Assembly (NCBI GenBank): GCA_022749755.1
Contig: CM040442.1
Span: 11,568,457-11,632,456, forward strand
Direction: 5' to 3'
Origin: Azadirachta indica
Lineage: Eukaryota > Streptophyta > Magnoliopsida > Sapindales > Meliaceae
DNA: 64,000 nt
In this document: positions 12,626-24,500 of the stretch, one piece after another
Position numbering within the stretch: the first letter of the stretch is position 1
How the letters are laid out: every line of letters starts with the position of its first letter
The notes under the pieces: generated by a model
The model's input: the letters and a program-made list of their open reading frames with translations, nothing else
Told to the model about the DNA's origin: nothing
Databases searched by the model: none
Position numbers and translations under genes: made by a program

Positions 12626-13099
12626 TTTATTGTTCATTTTTTTTTTTTTCCTCTTTCTGTCCTCTTGGATCTGTCTTTCTTCTTTATTTCTTCTGGATTC
12701 CACGCACAACTAAACCAAAAATATATTTGGAATCAAATGAGATGAACCCAAAATAAAAAATTTGGAATCAAAGAAGATAAACCTAGAAGCATAACAGGAA
12801 AAATAGATTTGCAAACAAAGTGGATAAATACAAAATTAAAACATAAAAAAAATTTAAAATAACAGTGGATAAACTCAAAAATTTCTACATACTTTTGGCA
12901 GTGAGGAGTCTGTATGTACTAATTATAACAAGTTTTAACAGACTAAAGACTCACAACCCACATCTAACATATCTGCAAAAACATCATGAAAACATGTAAT
13001 TTGTTTGAGACTTACTCAAGGCATCAATCACAACACTATAAGTATACACATTGGTGAATCTACATCTCTTCTAACTTTGATCTCATAAACTCCTCATTC
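12626..13099. other. Intergenic DNA, no gene seen
   Basis: AT-rich sequence with poly-T tracts. A short imperfect tandem repeat around TTTGGAATCAAA lies at about 12720-12790. No coding signal. Confidence 0.5.
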
Positions 13100-14080
13100 T
13101 CCTGCTCAAAAGGGGTGAACTAAGAATTGATTGTTTCTCGGTTGGCTTGAAAGGCTCAAACGTTTCAAAGATGGCCTAATTCATCTCCCTAATAAAGTAT
13201 CCCTTGTAAATTCTCCTCAAGTGACCATCAAATAAATTCTAGAGTTCACTAAGGCTCAACATCCTTGTTAGATCACATAAGCTTTCTTTAAATTTCCAAG
13301 TAATAAGTAATTGTAACTCAGTGCTTAAAGATTTTATAAGACTCCTTTAGTAAAATAAATTTGTTAACAAATCAAATACAAGGACTTAGGGCAACATTTA
13401 TCATTTTTCACAATTTAAGTATTCACAATCACAATAATATCATTGGCTCTCCATTCAACCGAACAAAAGCAAGCTCAACAAAACAATTCTAATCTCATAA
13501 GAAAAGGGCTATACATATAAGAGCCATGAAAAGAAAGAACCTAAAATGAGCAAACTTAATATTAACAAACAAACAAATGAAAACTCCTAAAACATGACAA
13601 TTAAAACTTAAAGTTAAAGAGATTTTGTGTATGATTGGTGGCAAACTCATTACATTCAACAAAGCACTTTTAAAATTCCTTCCCCCACATTTAATCAAAA
13701 CATTGTCCTCATTGTTTAATCAAAGATAATAAAAGAAAATCATATCTAAGAGGCTAGAAATAGAAATCTTGCCTCTCATTACTCGTTGTCATTCTCATCT
13801 TCTTGAAGGGTAGAAATTGTGGAAGTGATGGATGTTTTGCATTTGGGTTGAGGCTCTGTAAATAGGAATCGAAATCGGTGCCATTTTCACTTGAAAATCT
13901 TTTTACAACAATTCACCGAACACTTGGAATCCACACTTTTCCTATCCCCTCTATTGAGCTTCAAACCACTTGTACCACCTTCCTTTCACTCCTAAAACCC
14001 ACCTAATTTTAATTTCAATCCTTCAATTTTCACCCAACAAATTGTCACAAAATACACATACATTTCTAAAGCAATAAAAA
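13100..14080 (-). repeat. 3' end of an Athila-like gypsy element (minus copy), inverted partner of 21560-22500
   Basis: On the minus strand it carries the motif GAGGACAATG...TGTGGGGGAAGG (polypurine tract at about 13678-13690), typical of the 3' end of plant Athila/Tat gypsy elements. About 1 kb matches, in reverse orientation, the + strand sequence at 21.56-22.5 kb, including the phrase ATGAGTTTGCCACC next to the tract. It probably belongs to the minus-strand gypsy relic at 18.8-20.8 kb, now separated from it by the Harbinger insertion. The LTR limits to the left are not clear. Confidence 0.65.
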
Positions 14081-14381
14081 ATCCGCAACACCTACTACAA
14101 ATCTTACTAAATTCAACAAGCCAACACTCTTACCTCTCACCAAAGTTCCATAATTTCAACTTCTCACCATAATTTCAATTCAAAGAACAAAGTTGGATAC
14201 AAGTAGACTTTTTTGATTGCGTTGTGAAAATCCTTAACATTGGGGTTGAATACTTTGCATTGAACACAATTTTCCAAATGTTATAATGTTCAGGAATTTT
14301 CGGTCTTTTGATGTTTGTATGGAAAGTGGTTTGTTGGGTGGGTTTGAACTTGGAAGCATACTTAGTTTTAAGAAAGATTAA
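14081..14381. other. Probable gypsy 3' non-coding DNA left of the Harbinger element
   Basis: No ORF of note. Its position between the gypsy 3' end and the Harbinger insertion suggests it is the left part of the gypsy untranslated region, but no motif confirms this. Confidence 0.35.
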
Positions 14382-14405
14382 GGGTCCGTTTGGTTTGGCT
14401 TTTTA
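14382..14405 (+). repeat. Harbinger left terminal inverted repeat
   Basis: GGGTCCGTTTGGTTTGGCTT matches, with a few differences, the reverse complement of the right end (GTGTCCGTTTAGTTTGACTT). It is adjacent to target-site TAA. Confidence 0.9.
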
Positions 14406-14462
14406 AGTAGAGCTTTTACAAGTAGAGCTTTTATAAATAGAGCTTTTTCAAGTAGAGTTTTT
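14400..14462 (+). repeat. Subterminal tandem AGTAGAGCTTTT repeats of the Harbinger element
   Basis: Four near-identical units of AGTAGAGCTTTT (one AATAGAGCTTTT, one AGTAGAGTTTTT), spaced 16-17 bp apart, follow the left TIR. The inverted motif AAAAGCTCTAC occurs near the right end at about 18173. In related transposons such subterminal repeats bind transposase; here that is inference. Confidence 0.6.
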
Positions 14463-14738
14463 GAGGAAAAAATTTTGACCGTTTGGTTGCCAATTAAAAA
14501 AGCCCTTTTATAAAAGTCAATAGTTTGGTTGCACAATTTTAAAAGTGCTTTTGTTTAATTAAATTACTGAAAAGGGTATGCTATAAAATTTATTTAATAA
14601 TTATAAAAAAAAATAAAATTGACTATTTTAATAATAATATTGTTAATTCATTCATTCACTAACTAGAAAACTAACAAACTTCAAAATTCAAAAGTAAAAC
14701 AATTTAAAATTCATAAAAGAAACTAAAAGATTCAAATA

Positions 14739-16057
14739 TCAACGATGTATAAGAAGAATAGCAATTTGATCACGTTCTTGATCCATTTCATGCTCAGTAA
14801 GCAAACTTGTATTTGACTCTTCATTAATCTCTTCCCTTTCATTCTCTCCTACACTGGCTGGGGATAATTCTTCATCATCATCATAAGGCTGAAATTCTTG
14901 ATCCTTTTTTGCATGATTTCTTATGAAATTATGAAGAACCATTGAAGCAATCACAATCTTCACTTGCTTACTAAAAGGAAAGTTGGGCATTTGACATAAA
15001 ATTTTCCATATATTTTTGCAAACACCAAATGTCCTCTCAATTGTGCATCTCAAAGAAGAATGTACATGATTAAATATTTCTTTTTTTCCTCTTGGCTGAC
15101 TTCCACATCGAAAATCTGGAAGATGATATCGTTCACCTTTGTAAGGACCTAAATAACCTTTCATGTGAGGATATCCGATATCTAGTAAATAATACTTACC
15201 TATAAATAAACATTGAAAATATAAAAAAATTAAAATAAATTTTCATGTTCAAATATAATATTAATGATTAACTGTACGATATGACTAACCTGATAGTGGA
15301 TGAGGAAAACACAAATTTTTCCTACGTAAGGCCTCTAAAAAGATACGTGTATCATGAGCGGTACCTTCCCATCCAACCCATGCAAATGTAAAACACATGT
15401 TAAAATCACACACAGCCATCACATTTTGAGTAGGAATCCCTTTTCTTCCTACATATGGTATTTGCTTTGATGTGGGCACGGTAACTCGTATATGTGTTCC
15501 ATCAATTGCTCCAATACAATCTTTAAAATATGGCCAGTATCGATCATCATCCCTAATCTTTTGTGGAATTCTTTTAAATTGTGGGTCAGATGGTTTCAAA
15601 AAATCAACAGCCATATGACACACAGCATCATCTAACACAATTCCAAACCACCTAAATATAGTTTCACCTGAATGTTGAAATCTTTCTTGAACCATTCTAT
15701 TCCCAAATGCATGGCCTAATGTGATAAAAAAATATAGCTACTGACTTGATTATGGACACATCTTTACCCTTTCGAGGGCCATATGAATTACTCAGTACGT
15801 CACATAACTTCATAAATACATGTTTTTCCATTCTAAATTTATTGGTGACATCTATCTTCATGACCATTTAGCACTTCCATTACAAATGAATAACCTGTAT
15901 GAGATGAAGTTCGACATGGTACTTTCAGATTATACTTAATAAAATGATTTACATATAAAACAACTCCAGTTTGTACCATTTTCAATAACTCATATTCATC
16001 ATCACTTTTATCATTGCAACTATACTCATTATCATCATCACTTTCAAAATATTCCAT
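14739..16057 (-). pseudogene. Harbinger transposase (DDE_Tnp_4 nuclease), frameshifted
   Basis: Minus strand, two exons. Exon 1 runs from 16057 (MEYFESDDDNEYS) to a donor GT after 15290. Exon 2 runs from an acceptor at 15199 to a stop at 14739. The sequence has the plant transposase block RTSSHTGYSFV, then GNRMVQERFQHSGET, then the catalytic triad of the DDE nuclease: Asp in CIGAIDGTHI, Asp in GTAHDTRIF, and Glu in IERTFGVCK. The exon junction rebuilds the usual GKYYLLDIGYP block. Exon 1 has two single-base frameshifts, near 15838 and in a T run near 15727, so the gene is inactive as it stands. The protein would cut and rejoin the element ends in the nucleus together with the Myb-like partner encoded at 16.2-17.3 kb. 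Confidence 0.92.
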
Positions 16058-16211
16058 ATCTGTAAAAAAGTAAACACATGATAAAGATTATTATTGGTTG
16101 TAAAAAACTACATAAAATTCATAATTACTACAACATAAATGAAAAATCAAATAAAATAAATATATATTGATTTCATTCCAACAATAATCTTTCATAAAAA
16201 AAAAAAATAAA

Positions 16212-17284
16212 CTAAAGTAGAATAATAGCTATATGATAACATAACATGAAAGTAAAAACATATTTCATTTGCTTTAACCATTCAATTTGAAGATCATGGT
16301 CCCTAAGTGCAATAAACATCTCCCTATTTTCCTTTTTAAGAAAAAGTTTAGTGGCCAACATAAAAAGCTCACTTCCTCTTGCAATATTTGGTGTGTTTCG
16401 CAACATATCCATTACTTCCACAATACTAAAACTGGACTCATCTTTTCTTGTAGATGTAGATGGTTTATTTTCTACAACATCACACAAACGATCCAATTAT
16501 CTAGATAATTTAACTGTAGCTCCATCTCTCACTCGAACTACTTTTTTCCTTTTCTTTACATTATCTTGTGTAGGTGCTAAAGGAGTATTATAGTCTGTGT
16601 CAATGTTAATATTCTCAAGCCCATCGAAATTATCTAAATCCTTATTAAAGTTCTCCTCTTGACCGTTAATATTATTATCATCATAATCTTGTTCCTTAAA
16701 TGATCCACCATCACCTTCATTTAGTACAAAACCCATAAATGGTGTCCATGCTCCTTCTCCTGTAGCAACAACATCTTTAAACAACAAATCTAGTTGGTTA
16801 GCATGTTTCAATCCTTTTGAACGATATTTAAATGCTTCTAGAATCTCCTACAATAATATAAAAAGATTATATTTTGAAAGTTAGTCTAGGTTACTAATAT
16901 AATGATTTCTATATTACACCATAAAATAAATTAAAGTTTGGAATTGCACCTTCAATTTTTTATTCCACCATTCATCACTAGCATCAATTGTTTCTTTCAC
17001 AGGATCCCAACCTAAACTAGTTTCATTCCTCAACAGTTTGTTCCAAACTTGCCAATCTCTCTTAAGGGAGTCCCACTTGTTTTTCAATTGCTTATGGTTG
17101 TAATTTTTACCAGTGATAGTAGCAACTTAAAGATAACATTCTTCCACCCAATTTTATTAAAGTAACCATTTGGTCTATTTCCTGCCAATATTTCATAGAC
17201 ACAAATCTTGATAAAAGCATCAAGATATGTATCATTCCATTCTGCCTTTAATCTTTTCTGATTTTTGTCTATAGTAGTTTCCAT
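16212..17284 (-). pseudogene. Harbinger-associated Myb/SANT-like protein, broken
   Basis: Likely start METTIDKNQKRLKAEW at 17284. Typical Myb/SANT-like features follow: WNDTYLDAFIKIC, GWKNVI, then NHKQLKNKWDSLKRDWQVWN and DASDEWWNKKLK, ending at a GT donor near 16948. The second exon starts near 16850 (EILEAFKYRSKGL) and has LDLLFKDVVATGEGAWTP, an acidic stretch, and a basic patch KKRKKVVRVRD that may be a nuclear signal. There is a frameshift near 17125 (between GWKNVI and NYNHKQ) and an in-frame TAA at 16497-16499. In PIF/Harbinger elements this protein binds the ends and brings the transposase to the nucleus. Its presence makes this a formerly autonomous element. Confidence 0.85.
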
Positions 17285-18295
17285 TCTAAACAAAAGGATA
17301 TATATCAATAAAAATAATAAAAAATTAAAATATATATCAATTAAAAAAAAAACTAAAAATATAACTTAATTTGACAATATAGGTCCATGAAAATTAGTTT
17401 AAAAATATATATAATATCAAAATTAAAGAAACAAATGTTCTTAAGAAGATATATGTTTTTTTCCCTATATATCTAAAAAATAATTATTTATATATAGTTG
17501 TCTTAATATTAACAATTTAGTCCCTTTTGTTTTACACTACTAAGGACTAAAATGATATGATTTTAATAATATATTTAATAATATTATTTATTTAAAACTT
17601 AGGGATACTAACGTTATAATTCTAATTTTTCCTAATTAATATGGGAAAAGAAAAACGCGGCAAAGAAAGGGAAAAGAAATGCAAGCAAAAGGCACCCAGT
17701 GATGAAGAAGAAAACATGCAAGAAACTGAAGGGAACATGATTACGCAAAATTTATTCATATAATTCGATATTATAAACAAAATTATGGATACATAAAATT
17801 AATTTATTATTATAATAGAACAATTCTTCATGAATAATTTTTATCAATCATACAGTTGAAGTAAAAATTAATACAAATTAAATTTCAATAAACAAAGACG
17901 ATAAAAACAGATAAATTATTTAGAAACTTACATATAAAAGATGAACTAATCTTATAAACTTTGTTGCAGAGATAGTTGTCAATGATCTTTATAAACTTTG
18001 TTATAAGGATAGTGGTCAATAATACTTGTAACTATTATAATATACAAAATAGTTAGGGTTTTATTTATAGTAAAAGACAGTTAGGGTTTTATTTTTTTTT
18101 TGAAGGGTATGGTGGAATTTAAAAATAATAGGAGGGTACTTTTGACATTATATAAGTTTTAAAAAAGCTCAAAAAGCTCTACGGGAAGAAGCCCAAAATT
18201 TTTTAATTTATCAAAATCTCTTTTGCATGACAACCAAACGACATAAAAAAAAATTAAAAAGAGCTTTTAATATTAAAAAAGCCCTTTTGACTAAT

Positions 18296-18319
18296 TTAAA
18301 AGTCAAACTAAACGGACAC
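18296..18319 (-). repeat. Harbinger right terminal inverted repeat
   Basis: It ends AAACGGACAC followed by target-site TAA, and mirrors the left terminus. Confidence 0.9.
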
Positions 18320-18779
18320 TAAGTGTGGAAAGAAATTTAAATGTGTAGTGGCAATGAAGAAGTAGCTCAAAATTGTGGAAGAAATAGAAAATTCAAGCAA
18401 TATGCAAGAAAAAAAAAAGAAAAATAAAGGTGGGGGGAGAGGGAACACAAACAAAAACCACAGGGGAATGAGCTGTGTGTGGGCGCCTTAGGCATTTTGC
18501 CCACACGCACTTCCTCTTTGCTTGACGTGGGGTAGGCGTGCCTTCCTATGGCCGCGCCTTCTATTTCGTGGGCACAGGCCCATGCAGCTAGTGTACCACC
18601 CCTTTCTCAACCCCTTTTTTTTTTTTCTAACCCCTTATCTTTTCCTCCACTTCCTTAGTTTGAATTTAAGTTCTCAAAAATTCTCCACCCATAAAAAGAA
18701 AAATACACAAAAACTTAATTAAACATTAAGTAGATGAAAACACGATAATTAAGAAAAAAATTCAAATGAAATACGTGAT
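18320..18779. other. Probable gypsy 3' non-coding DNA right of the Harbinger element
   Basis: Contains a GC-richer stretch at 18430-18600 (GGGCGCCTTAGGCATTTTGC and similar) and poly-T. No gene seen. By position it is untranslated sequence of the gypsy relic to its right. Confidence 0.4.
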
Positions 18780-18789
18780 ATAGAGCTTG

Positions 18790-19100
18790 GGTTGCCTTCC
18801 AAGAAACGTTAAGTTTAACGTCTTTAGCTAGACTAAGTTCTTCCTCTTTTCTTCTTCTCTATAGTAGTACTTCAAACGTTGGCTATTTATTAGAAAATTA
18901 TGTCCATTCTTATCTTTTAATTTCACCATGCCAAAGGGAAATACTTTCTCAATCACGAATGAACCCGACCATCTTAACTTAAGTTTGCATGGAAACAACT
19001 TCAATTTCTAGTTGAACAATTGAACACAATGACCCGACACAAAATGTCTTTGAAGAACCATTCTATCTTACCACTCCTTTGTCTCCTTACAAAAATTTTG
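18790..19100 (-). pseudogene. Gypsy integrase C-terminal end fragment
   Basis: In the minus strand the fragments KLKLFPCKLKL, RWSG, VFPFGMVKLKD and NSQRLKYY can be read, across stops. They correspond to the C-terminal segment of plant gypsy integrases (the LKLFPGKLKSRWSGPF type). Confidence 0.7.
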
Positions 19101-19120
19101 GCATTCTTGTATACCTTATT

Positions 19121-19750
19121 CTAAAACTCCTCCATCTTATCTTTATGAATGTCCACCATATAATTGTTAATAACATCTACCCTATGGCAGGTACTTAGCT
19201 TATTTGAAGATTTCATGTCATGAAAATTATTAAACTTAACCTTTTCATCGTTAACCCTTAGTGTCAGCTCACTACGTTTAACATTAATCACAGCTCCACT
19301 ACTAGCTAAGAAAGGTATACCAAAAATCAGAGTAGTCTTACGGTCTTTTTCTATATCCAACACAATGAAGTTAGCTGAAAATATGAATTTGTCAACCTTA
19401 ACTAATATGTCGCCTAGAATTTTTTTTGGATGTTTAATTGACCTATCTACCAATTGAATGAAAATGGTTGTAGCTTTAACTTCATCAAGTCCTAATTTTC
19501 TAAAAACAAAAAAAGGCATTAAGTTAATACTTGTACCTAAATCACATAAACCTTTTTCAAAGTAACATTTTCTAATAGTGCAAGGTATGGTGAAACTCCT
19601 TGCATCTTTCAATTTTGGAGGCAACTTATTTTGTAAAATTGCACTATATTCTTCATTTAGCATCACCTTGTCGTGCTCTTTGAATCGTCTTTTATTGGTC
19701 ACTAAGCTTTTTAAAAACTTATCGTAAGATGAAATTTGTTTGAATTGCAT
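19121..19750 (-). pseudogene. Gypsy aspartic protease region, 209-codon open frame
   Basis: The open frame is typical of the protease region of Athila/Tat-type gypsy polyproteins. It has the block LPPKLKDARSFTIPC, then CDLGTSINLMPFFVFRKLG (the active-site region, with Asp-Leu-Gly in place of the usual Asp-Thr-Gly, as is common in this plant lineage), then ADFIVLDIE-like FSANFIVLDIEKD, and the flap-like IFGIPFLASSGAVINV. It is a piece of a larger polyprotein; the start at 19750 is only the first ATG after an upstream stop. It remains open over 600 bp, but the surrounding gag and integrase parts are broken, so no function is expected. Confidence 0.85.
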
Positions 19751-20260
19751 TTATAAGAGGGATGTTAATTGACACCTTTTTGAATTCTCTAAGATTGCAT
19801 CAGTTTGAAAATCCTTCTTTAGCTTTGCCAACCTTTGAAGAATTGGTATTGGTGGCATATATGGTAGAGGTGACACATATTTCTTGGGAAGGTTTGATGC
19901 TTCAGGTTGTGACATTAAAAGACTTGTCATCTTAGATGTTTTGGCAATGTTTTCAAATTACTCATCATTATCCTTGTCCTTTATGGATGATACACTAACT
20001 ACCTTCTCTTGTAATGTCTCTTCCAAGTTACTTTTTGGCTTCATCAATTGTTTTCTACTCTAAAGTGTGATTGCCATCACTAGTTCCTTTGCAGTTGTCT
20101 CCGTATTGCTTTATTGCCTCTCCATCAATAACTTTGCCATTTGACCTATTTGTGCCTCAAGATTCCGAATGGATGGTGCTTGATTTTACAATGTAGTTTC
20201 GATCTTCGTCTTAAATTTGGAAAGTGATCATGATAAGCTATGCAAGGGCATCTTCGAAGT

Positions 20261-20770
20261 TCACTTTCCTCTCTTGAGGTTGAAATTCAAGAGGTGGTTG
20301 CATGACACTTTGATTGTTTTTCCAAGATAAGTTAGAATGATTTTGCTATCCTTAGTTGTAAGTGTTGGAAAATGGATTGTTTTATTGCTAATTATAATTT
20401 CCAACATAATGAACTTATTTTGAAGATGAAGGAGCAAAAGGATTACCCATTGGGCATTTGGTACTAAGGTGATTACCAATTACATAGCTCACAAATCATA
20501 GGTGGAATATGAATGGCATTGGTTTTCATGGTTCCAAGTTGCTAAGTCAATGTAGTTAATTGAGCAGTAAGTAAGGTGATCAACCTTATGAATTCCAAAG
20601 GCTTTCCTCGATGTAAAATGCTTAGTTGGCCATTGATGTGCATTAACGGCCATCTCCTTTAACAAATCATAAGTCTCATTAATAGTTTTTCCCATTAATG
20701 AGCTCCTGCTGCTACATTTACAAGTGTTTTAGTTGAACTCCCTAAACTATTATATAATGTCTGAACTTAA
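20261..20770 (-). pseudogene. Gypsy gag C-terminal fragment
   Basis: The minus strand reads SSTKTLVNVAAGAH, then MGKTINETYDLLKEMAVNAHQW, which corresponds to the gag C-terminal block of Athila-type elements (Tyr-x-Leu-x5-Met, then QW). A degraded zinc knuckle follows (CELC near 20490, then KCPMGNPFAPSS near 20450). Stops and frameshifts interrupt it. Gypsy sequence ends abruptly near 20770. Confidence 0.75.
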
Positions 20771-21559
20771 ATGCCTGGAGCATCCATGCGCAACTAGGTG
20801 CGCTTACTCGCCCCCCTCCTAGTTCTCCCCCCCCCCCTATTTTTTCTTTTCTTTTTGGCTTATCTTTCTTTGCTCCCTTATGTATTCAAACACCCAAATT
20901 AGTTTGCTCTTCCTTTTTCAAACTCACATTCATTATTACAATTCAAAGTATATTTTCCCATTCACCACCCTGTTAATCAAATACACTTCAAAATTTTAAA
21001 ACCAGTCAAAACAAATCCTTACCAATTCAAGCACTTAAATTCCCAAATTTCCCCAACATTGTACAACTTGGAAAAAAGTGTGTTCAAAGCAAGGAAGTTA
21101 ACTCCAATTTTTCATTTCCACATTAATTTCAAGTAAGTTCTCATGGCTGCGTGTGGTAAACATCGGAGGTTGCCTGTGTTAGTCACGAAAGGCTACTACA
21201 GTAGCCTCCGTGCCTACAACAGGTAACCTCTAATGGTGGCCATGGTGGCTGCTGTGGAAGAAGAAGAAAATAGGGAAAAAAAAAAGGAAGAAGAGAAGGA
21301 AAAAGAAAAGAAAAGAAAAGGGAGAAAACGAAAGAGAAGAAAAAAAAAATTATTTTTATTAATTTAAAATTAAAAAATTATGATTTTACCCTTTTTACCC
21401 TTTATTTTGAAATAACAGTGTGAGTTAATGTTTGGGGATGCTCTAATGACTTTCAAAATTTTTAGGGGCGTGATGAAGATTGTCAAAATTAGTTGGAAGT
21501 AAATTGAAGATTACCTAAATTAAAATTGGGTAGGTTAACAAAAGTGTATGCCAAGTGTT
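20771..21559. other. Non-coding DNA between two opposed gypsy relics
   Basis: Contains C-rich (about 20813-20839) and GAA/GAAAA-rich (about 21260-21340) tracts and a GC-richer stretch at 21140-21250. No coding region seen. The right part is probably the untranslated region of the + strand gypsy copy. Confidence 0.45.
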
Positions 21560-24500
21560 CGGCAAAATTTTTGAGTGAGTTTTAGCATAGGAATTTTAAG
21601 TTTGATCATTGGGAAATACTTGGAAAGTATTTTAGGAGTGAAAGGAAGGTAATACAAGTGGTTTAAAGTGCAAGAGAGGAGATAGGAAAAGTGTGCATTC
21701 CAACTGTTTGGTGAATTGACGAAAAGAGATTTTCAAGTAAGAATGGCACCGAATTCACTTCCTATTTACAAAGCCTCAGCTCGAATGCGAAACTTCCATC
21801 GCTTTCACAATTTCCATCCCTTCAAAGAGATAAGAATGACAACGCGTAATAAGAGGCAAGATTTCTATATTTAGCCTCCCAAGTATGATTTCCGTTGATT
21901 ATTGTTGATTAAACATTGAGGACAATGTTTTGATTAAGTGTGGGGGAAGGAATTTTGGAAGTGCTTTGTTGAATGCAATGAGTTTGCCACCAGTCACACA
22001 TAAAATCTCTTTAACTTTAAGTTTTAATTGTCATGCTTTAGGAGTTTTCATTTGTTTGTTAGTTAATATTGAGTTTTTTTTTTATTTTAGGTTCTTCCTT
22101 TTCTTGGCTCTTATAAGTATAGCCCTTTTCTTATGATATTAGAATTGTTTTGTTGAGCTTGCTTTTGTTTTGCTTGAATGGAAAGCCAATGATATTATTG
22201 TGATTGTGAATACTTAAATTGTGAAGAATGATAAATGTTGTCCTAAGTCATTGTATTTGATTTGTCAACAAATTTAATTTACTAAAGAAGTCCTTTAAAA
22301 TCTTTTAGCATCGGTTCATAATTGCTTATTATTTGGAAATTTAGATAAAGCTTATGTGATCTAATAAGGATGTTGAGCCTTAGTAAACCCTAGACTTAGT
22401 TGGAGGTCACTTGATGAATTGTAAAGGATATTTCGTTAGGGAAATGAATTAGGCAATTCTTGATGAATTTGAGTCTTTCGAACAAACCTAGAGAGAATAA
22501 ATTCTCATTTCACCTGTTTTGAACCTAAACTTTCTTTTTTACCCTCATAATAGTAAAAATAACCCAAAATTCATTGCTCCTTGTTTTCACACCATAAGAA
22601 CTTATATCCTTTTCTAGGTTATTCAATTAAGGGTTGGGTAAGTGCGAAAAATAAGATATTATCTTACTGAGTAACTAGGTCTCACGCATAGGTAAGTGTG
22701 GAGAACTCACATTAAAAGGTAAGAGTAAGGCCTAAAAGAAAAGCTAAATTCTTACCAAGGAACCTAGTCTCACGCCTAGGTAAGTGTAGAGAACTTTCAT
22801 CAAAAAGTAAGAGTAGGGCAAAAATTTGAAAATAAAATGGTGTAAATAAATAAATATAGGGGTGTACATATTCTTCACACACAAAAGATGTTGAATAGGA
22901 AATGGAGAGCTGAACAAAGAAAAGAGGCGTTGGAATGAAGTTCTAGGAAGATTAAGGTTATTAAGGTACTAGAACTTTACTTAAAGAATATAAAATCCCC
23001 CACCTTAACTTTGGCCTATCATTAAAAACTATACAAGTCCCAGGGATTCTTAATGTAATGTCCTAATCCATTAGTAAAGAGTGACTTGAAAACTAAGTGT
23101 ATAGAGTTTTGTAAGTATTCAAATTGAACTTAATTGTAAGCAAAATCTAATTCGAATTGAAAGACAATCAAGCATGAGTGACAATTCACATATGTACAAG
23201 GAACCCTTGAGTAAAATGATTTTTGTTCTTCAAGTTACATCATAGAACAATTGACTGTATTTTGAAAGTTTCCTCAATTTAAATATAACAGTTAATCTAT
23301 GAGACTTGATATTGCTTTAACAATAGGCTTGCCCAATCATTAATTAATTTCAATTGTGAAATTTTCTTTTTATTGGATATTCTTCCCTTATCTTCTTTTC
23401 ATGTTGGTTTAATTTGCTTAAGAACAAGCAAACATTCAAGATTTTAAGGGACCAAATCGGAAGAAAATCAAGGACCAAAATGCAAAACAATCTGGGACTA
23501 AAATGTAAAGTCACAAGGACCTAATCGCAAGAATTTTAAAATATGAAAAGGAGCTGTGCATGGCGCAACGGTGCCACCAAATGGGGTGACGGGGCTACAA
23601 ATTCTACCATGGGTAGAATGTGTGGCACAACCACGCCATCTTTGCTGACTACCCCTCGTTACCGTGCCATTTAAGCACTCCTGACGCCTACTGCACGCGA
23701 TTTGCATGTCTTATGGGCTTAATCTGAGCCCCAAGATCATATTTGAATGGCTAAATTTGGGAAAGAATTGGGTTATATATATGTTTGGGTATTGGATAGA
23801 GGAGCTAGTTTTGGAAAGGGAAAGCGTGGAAGAAAAGGAAGGTAGAGATAGAGAAAAGCTAGAGAGAGAGTTATTTGAGAAGAAGCAAGAGAAGATTAGG
23901 AAGAAAGAGCTCTCCAACTTAGTTTATCTTTATACTCTTATCTTAATTATTGTATTAAATTTAGCATTTATGAATATTTGAATATGTTGAGGATTATTGA
24001 ACTTGAGAATGTTGATTATGAACCCTTTTTTATGAGTTGCAAAATTTAATACCTAGGGCAATGGTTTAATCTTTCAAAAATATCATGTTCTGATTGTTGT
24101 GTGTTATATTTTTTATTAATATAATGCGATTAATTAACTAACCATTAATTAATTGATTTATGGACTAATGAATATTGAGAAATATTTATTATGTTTAGAT
24201 CAGTTGATAAACACCACAAATTGCATATTGAATAGAGACGTATCAATGTGGTTTGTGTAGTAGGTTCAATGATTATTATTGCTCGTAATACATTTCTATT
24301 TATTTTGTGTTTACATAAAGATATAGTAAGCACGTAAATAAGGAATAAATTCGATTAATCTCGAGAGACAATTGAATAGGTTAGAATAATGACTAGCAAC
24401 ACAGGGATTAATCAAGATAACACAACTTGAGGAATTAGGTATGAGTAAATTGAATTAAACCATTAGCCCTAGATATTACTCTTATTGAAATTTTCCTTTT

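Larger units (their letters stand above)
14382..18319 (-). mobile_element. PIF/Harbinger-type DNA transposon, nearly complete but mutated
   Basis: The 3938-bp element starts GGGTCCGTTTGGTTTGGCTT and ends with the inverted form AAGTCAAACTAAACGGACAC. It is flanked by TAA on both sides (14379-14381 and 18320-18322), the 3-bp target duplication characteristic of PIF/Harbinger. It carries both genes expected of an autonomous plant member, transposase (DDE) and a Myb/SANT-like DNA-binding protein, both on the minus strand. Both are broken by frameshifts or a stop, so it cannot now mobilise itself. It lies among gypsy remnants, so it is probably a younger, nested insertion. Confidence 0.93.
18780..20770 (-). 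mobile_element. Internally deleted Ty3/gypsy (Athila-like) coding relic
   Basis: Read on the minus strand from right to left: a gag C-terminal part (about 20770-20260), the retroviral-type protease region (19750-19121), then directly the extreme C-terminal end of the polyprotein (about 19100-18790). Reverse transcriptase, RNase H and the integrase core, which should lie between protease and that end (several kb), are absent. The junction is near 19110-19120. The relic was thus shortened by internal deletion. It is probably the coding part of the element whose 3' end lies at 13.1-14.1 kb. Confidence 0.8.

Noticed and set aside
21930..22136. 68-codon frame MIKCGGRNF... repeated at 13495-13698
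   Set aside because: It overlaps the polypurine tract and start of the gypsy LTR; the repetition is due to the element, not to a gene.
23706..23981. 91-codon + strand frame rich in Glu/Lys
   Set aside because: It lies in the probable gypsy LTR and its composition reflects a GAA/GAG-rich tract; the opposite strand is equally open.
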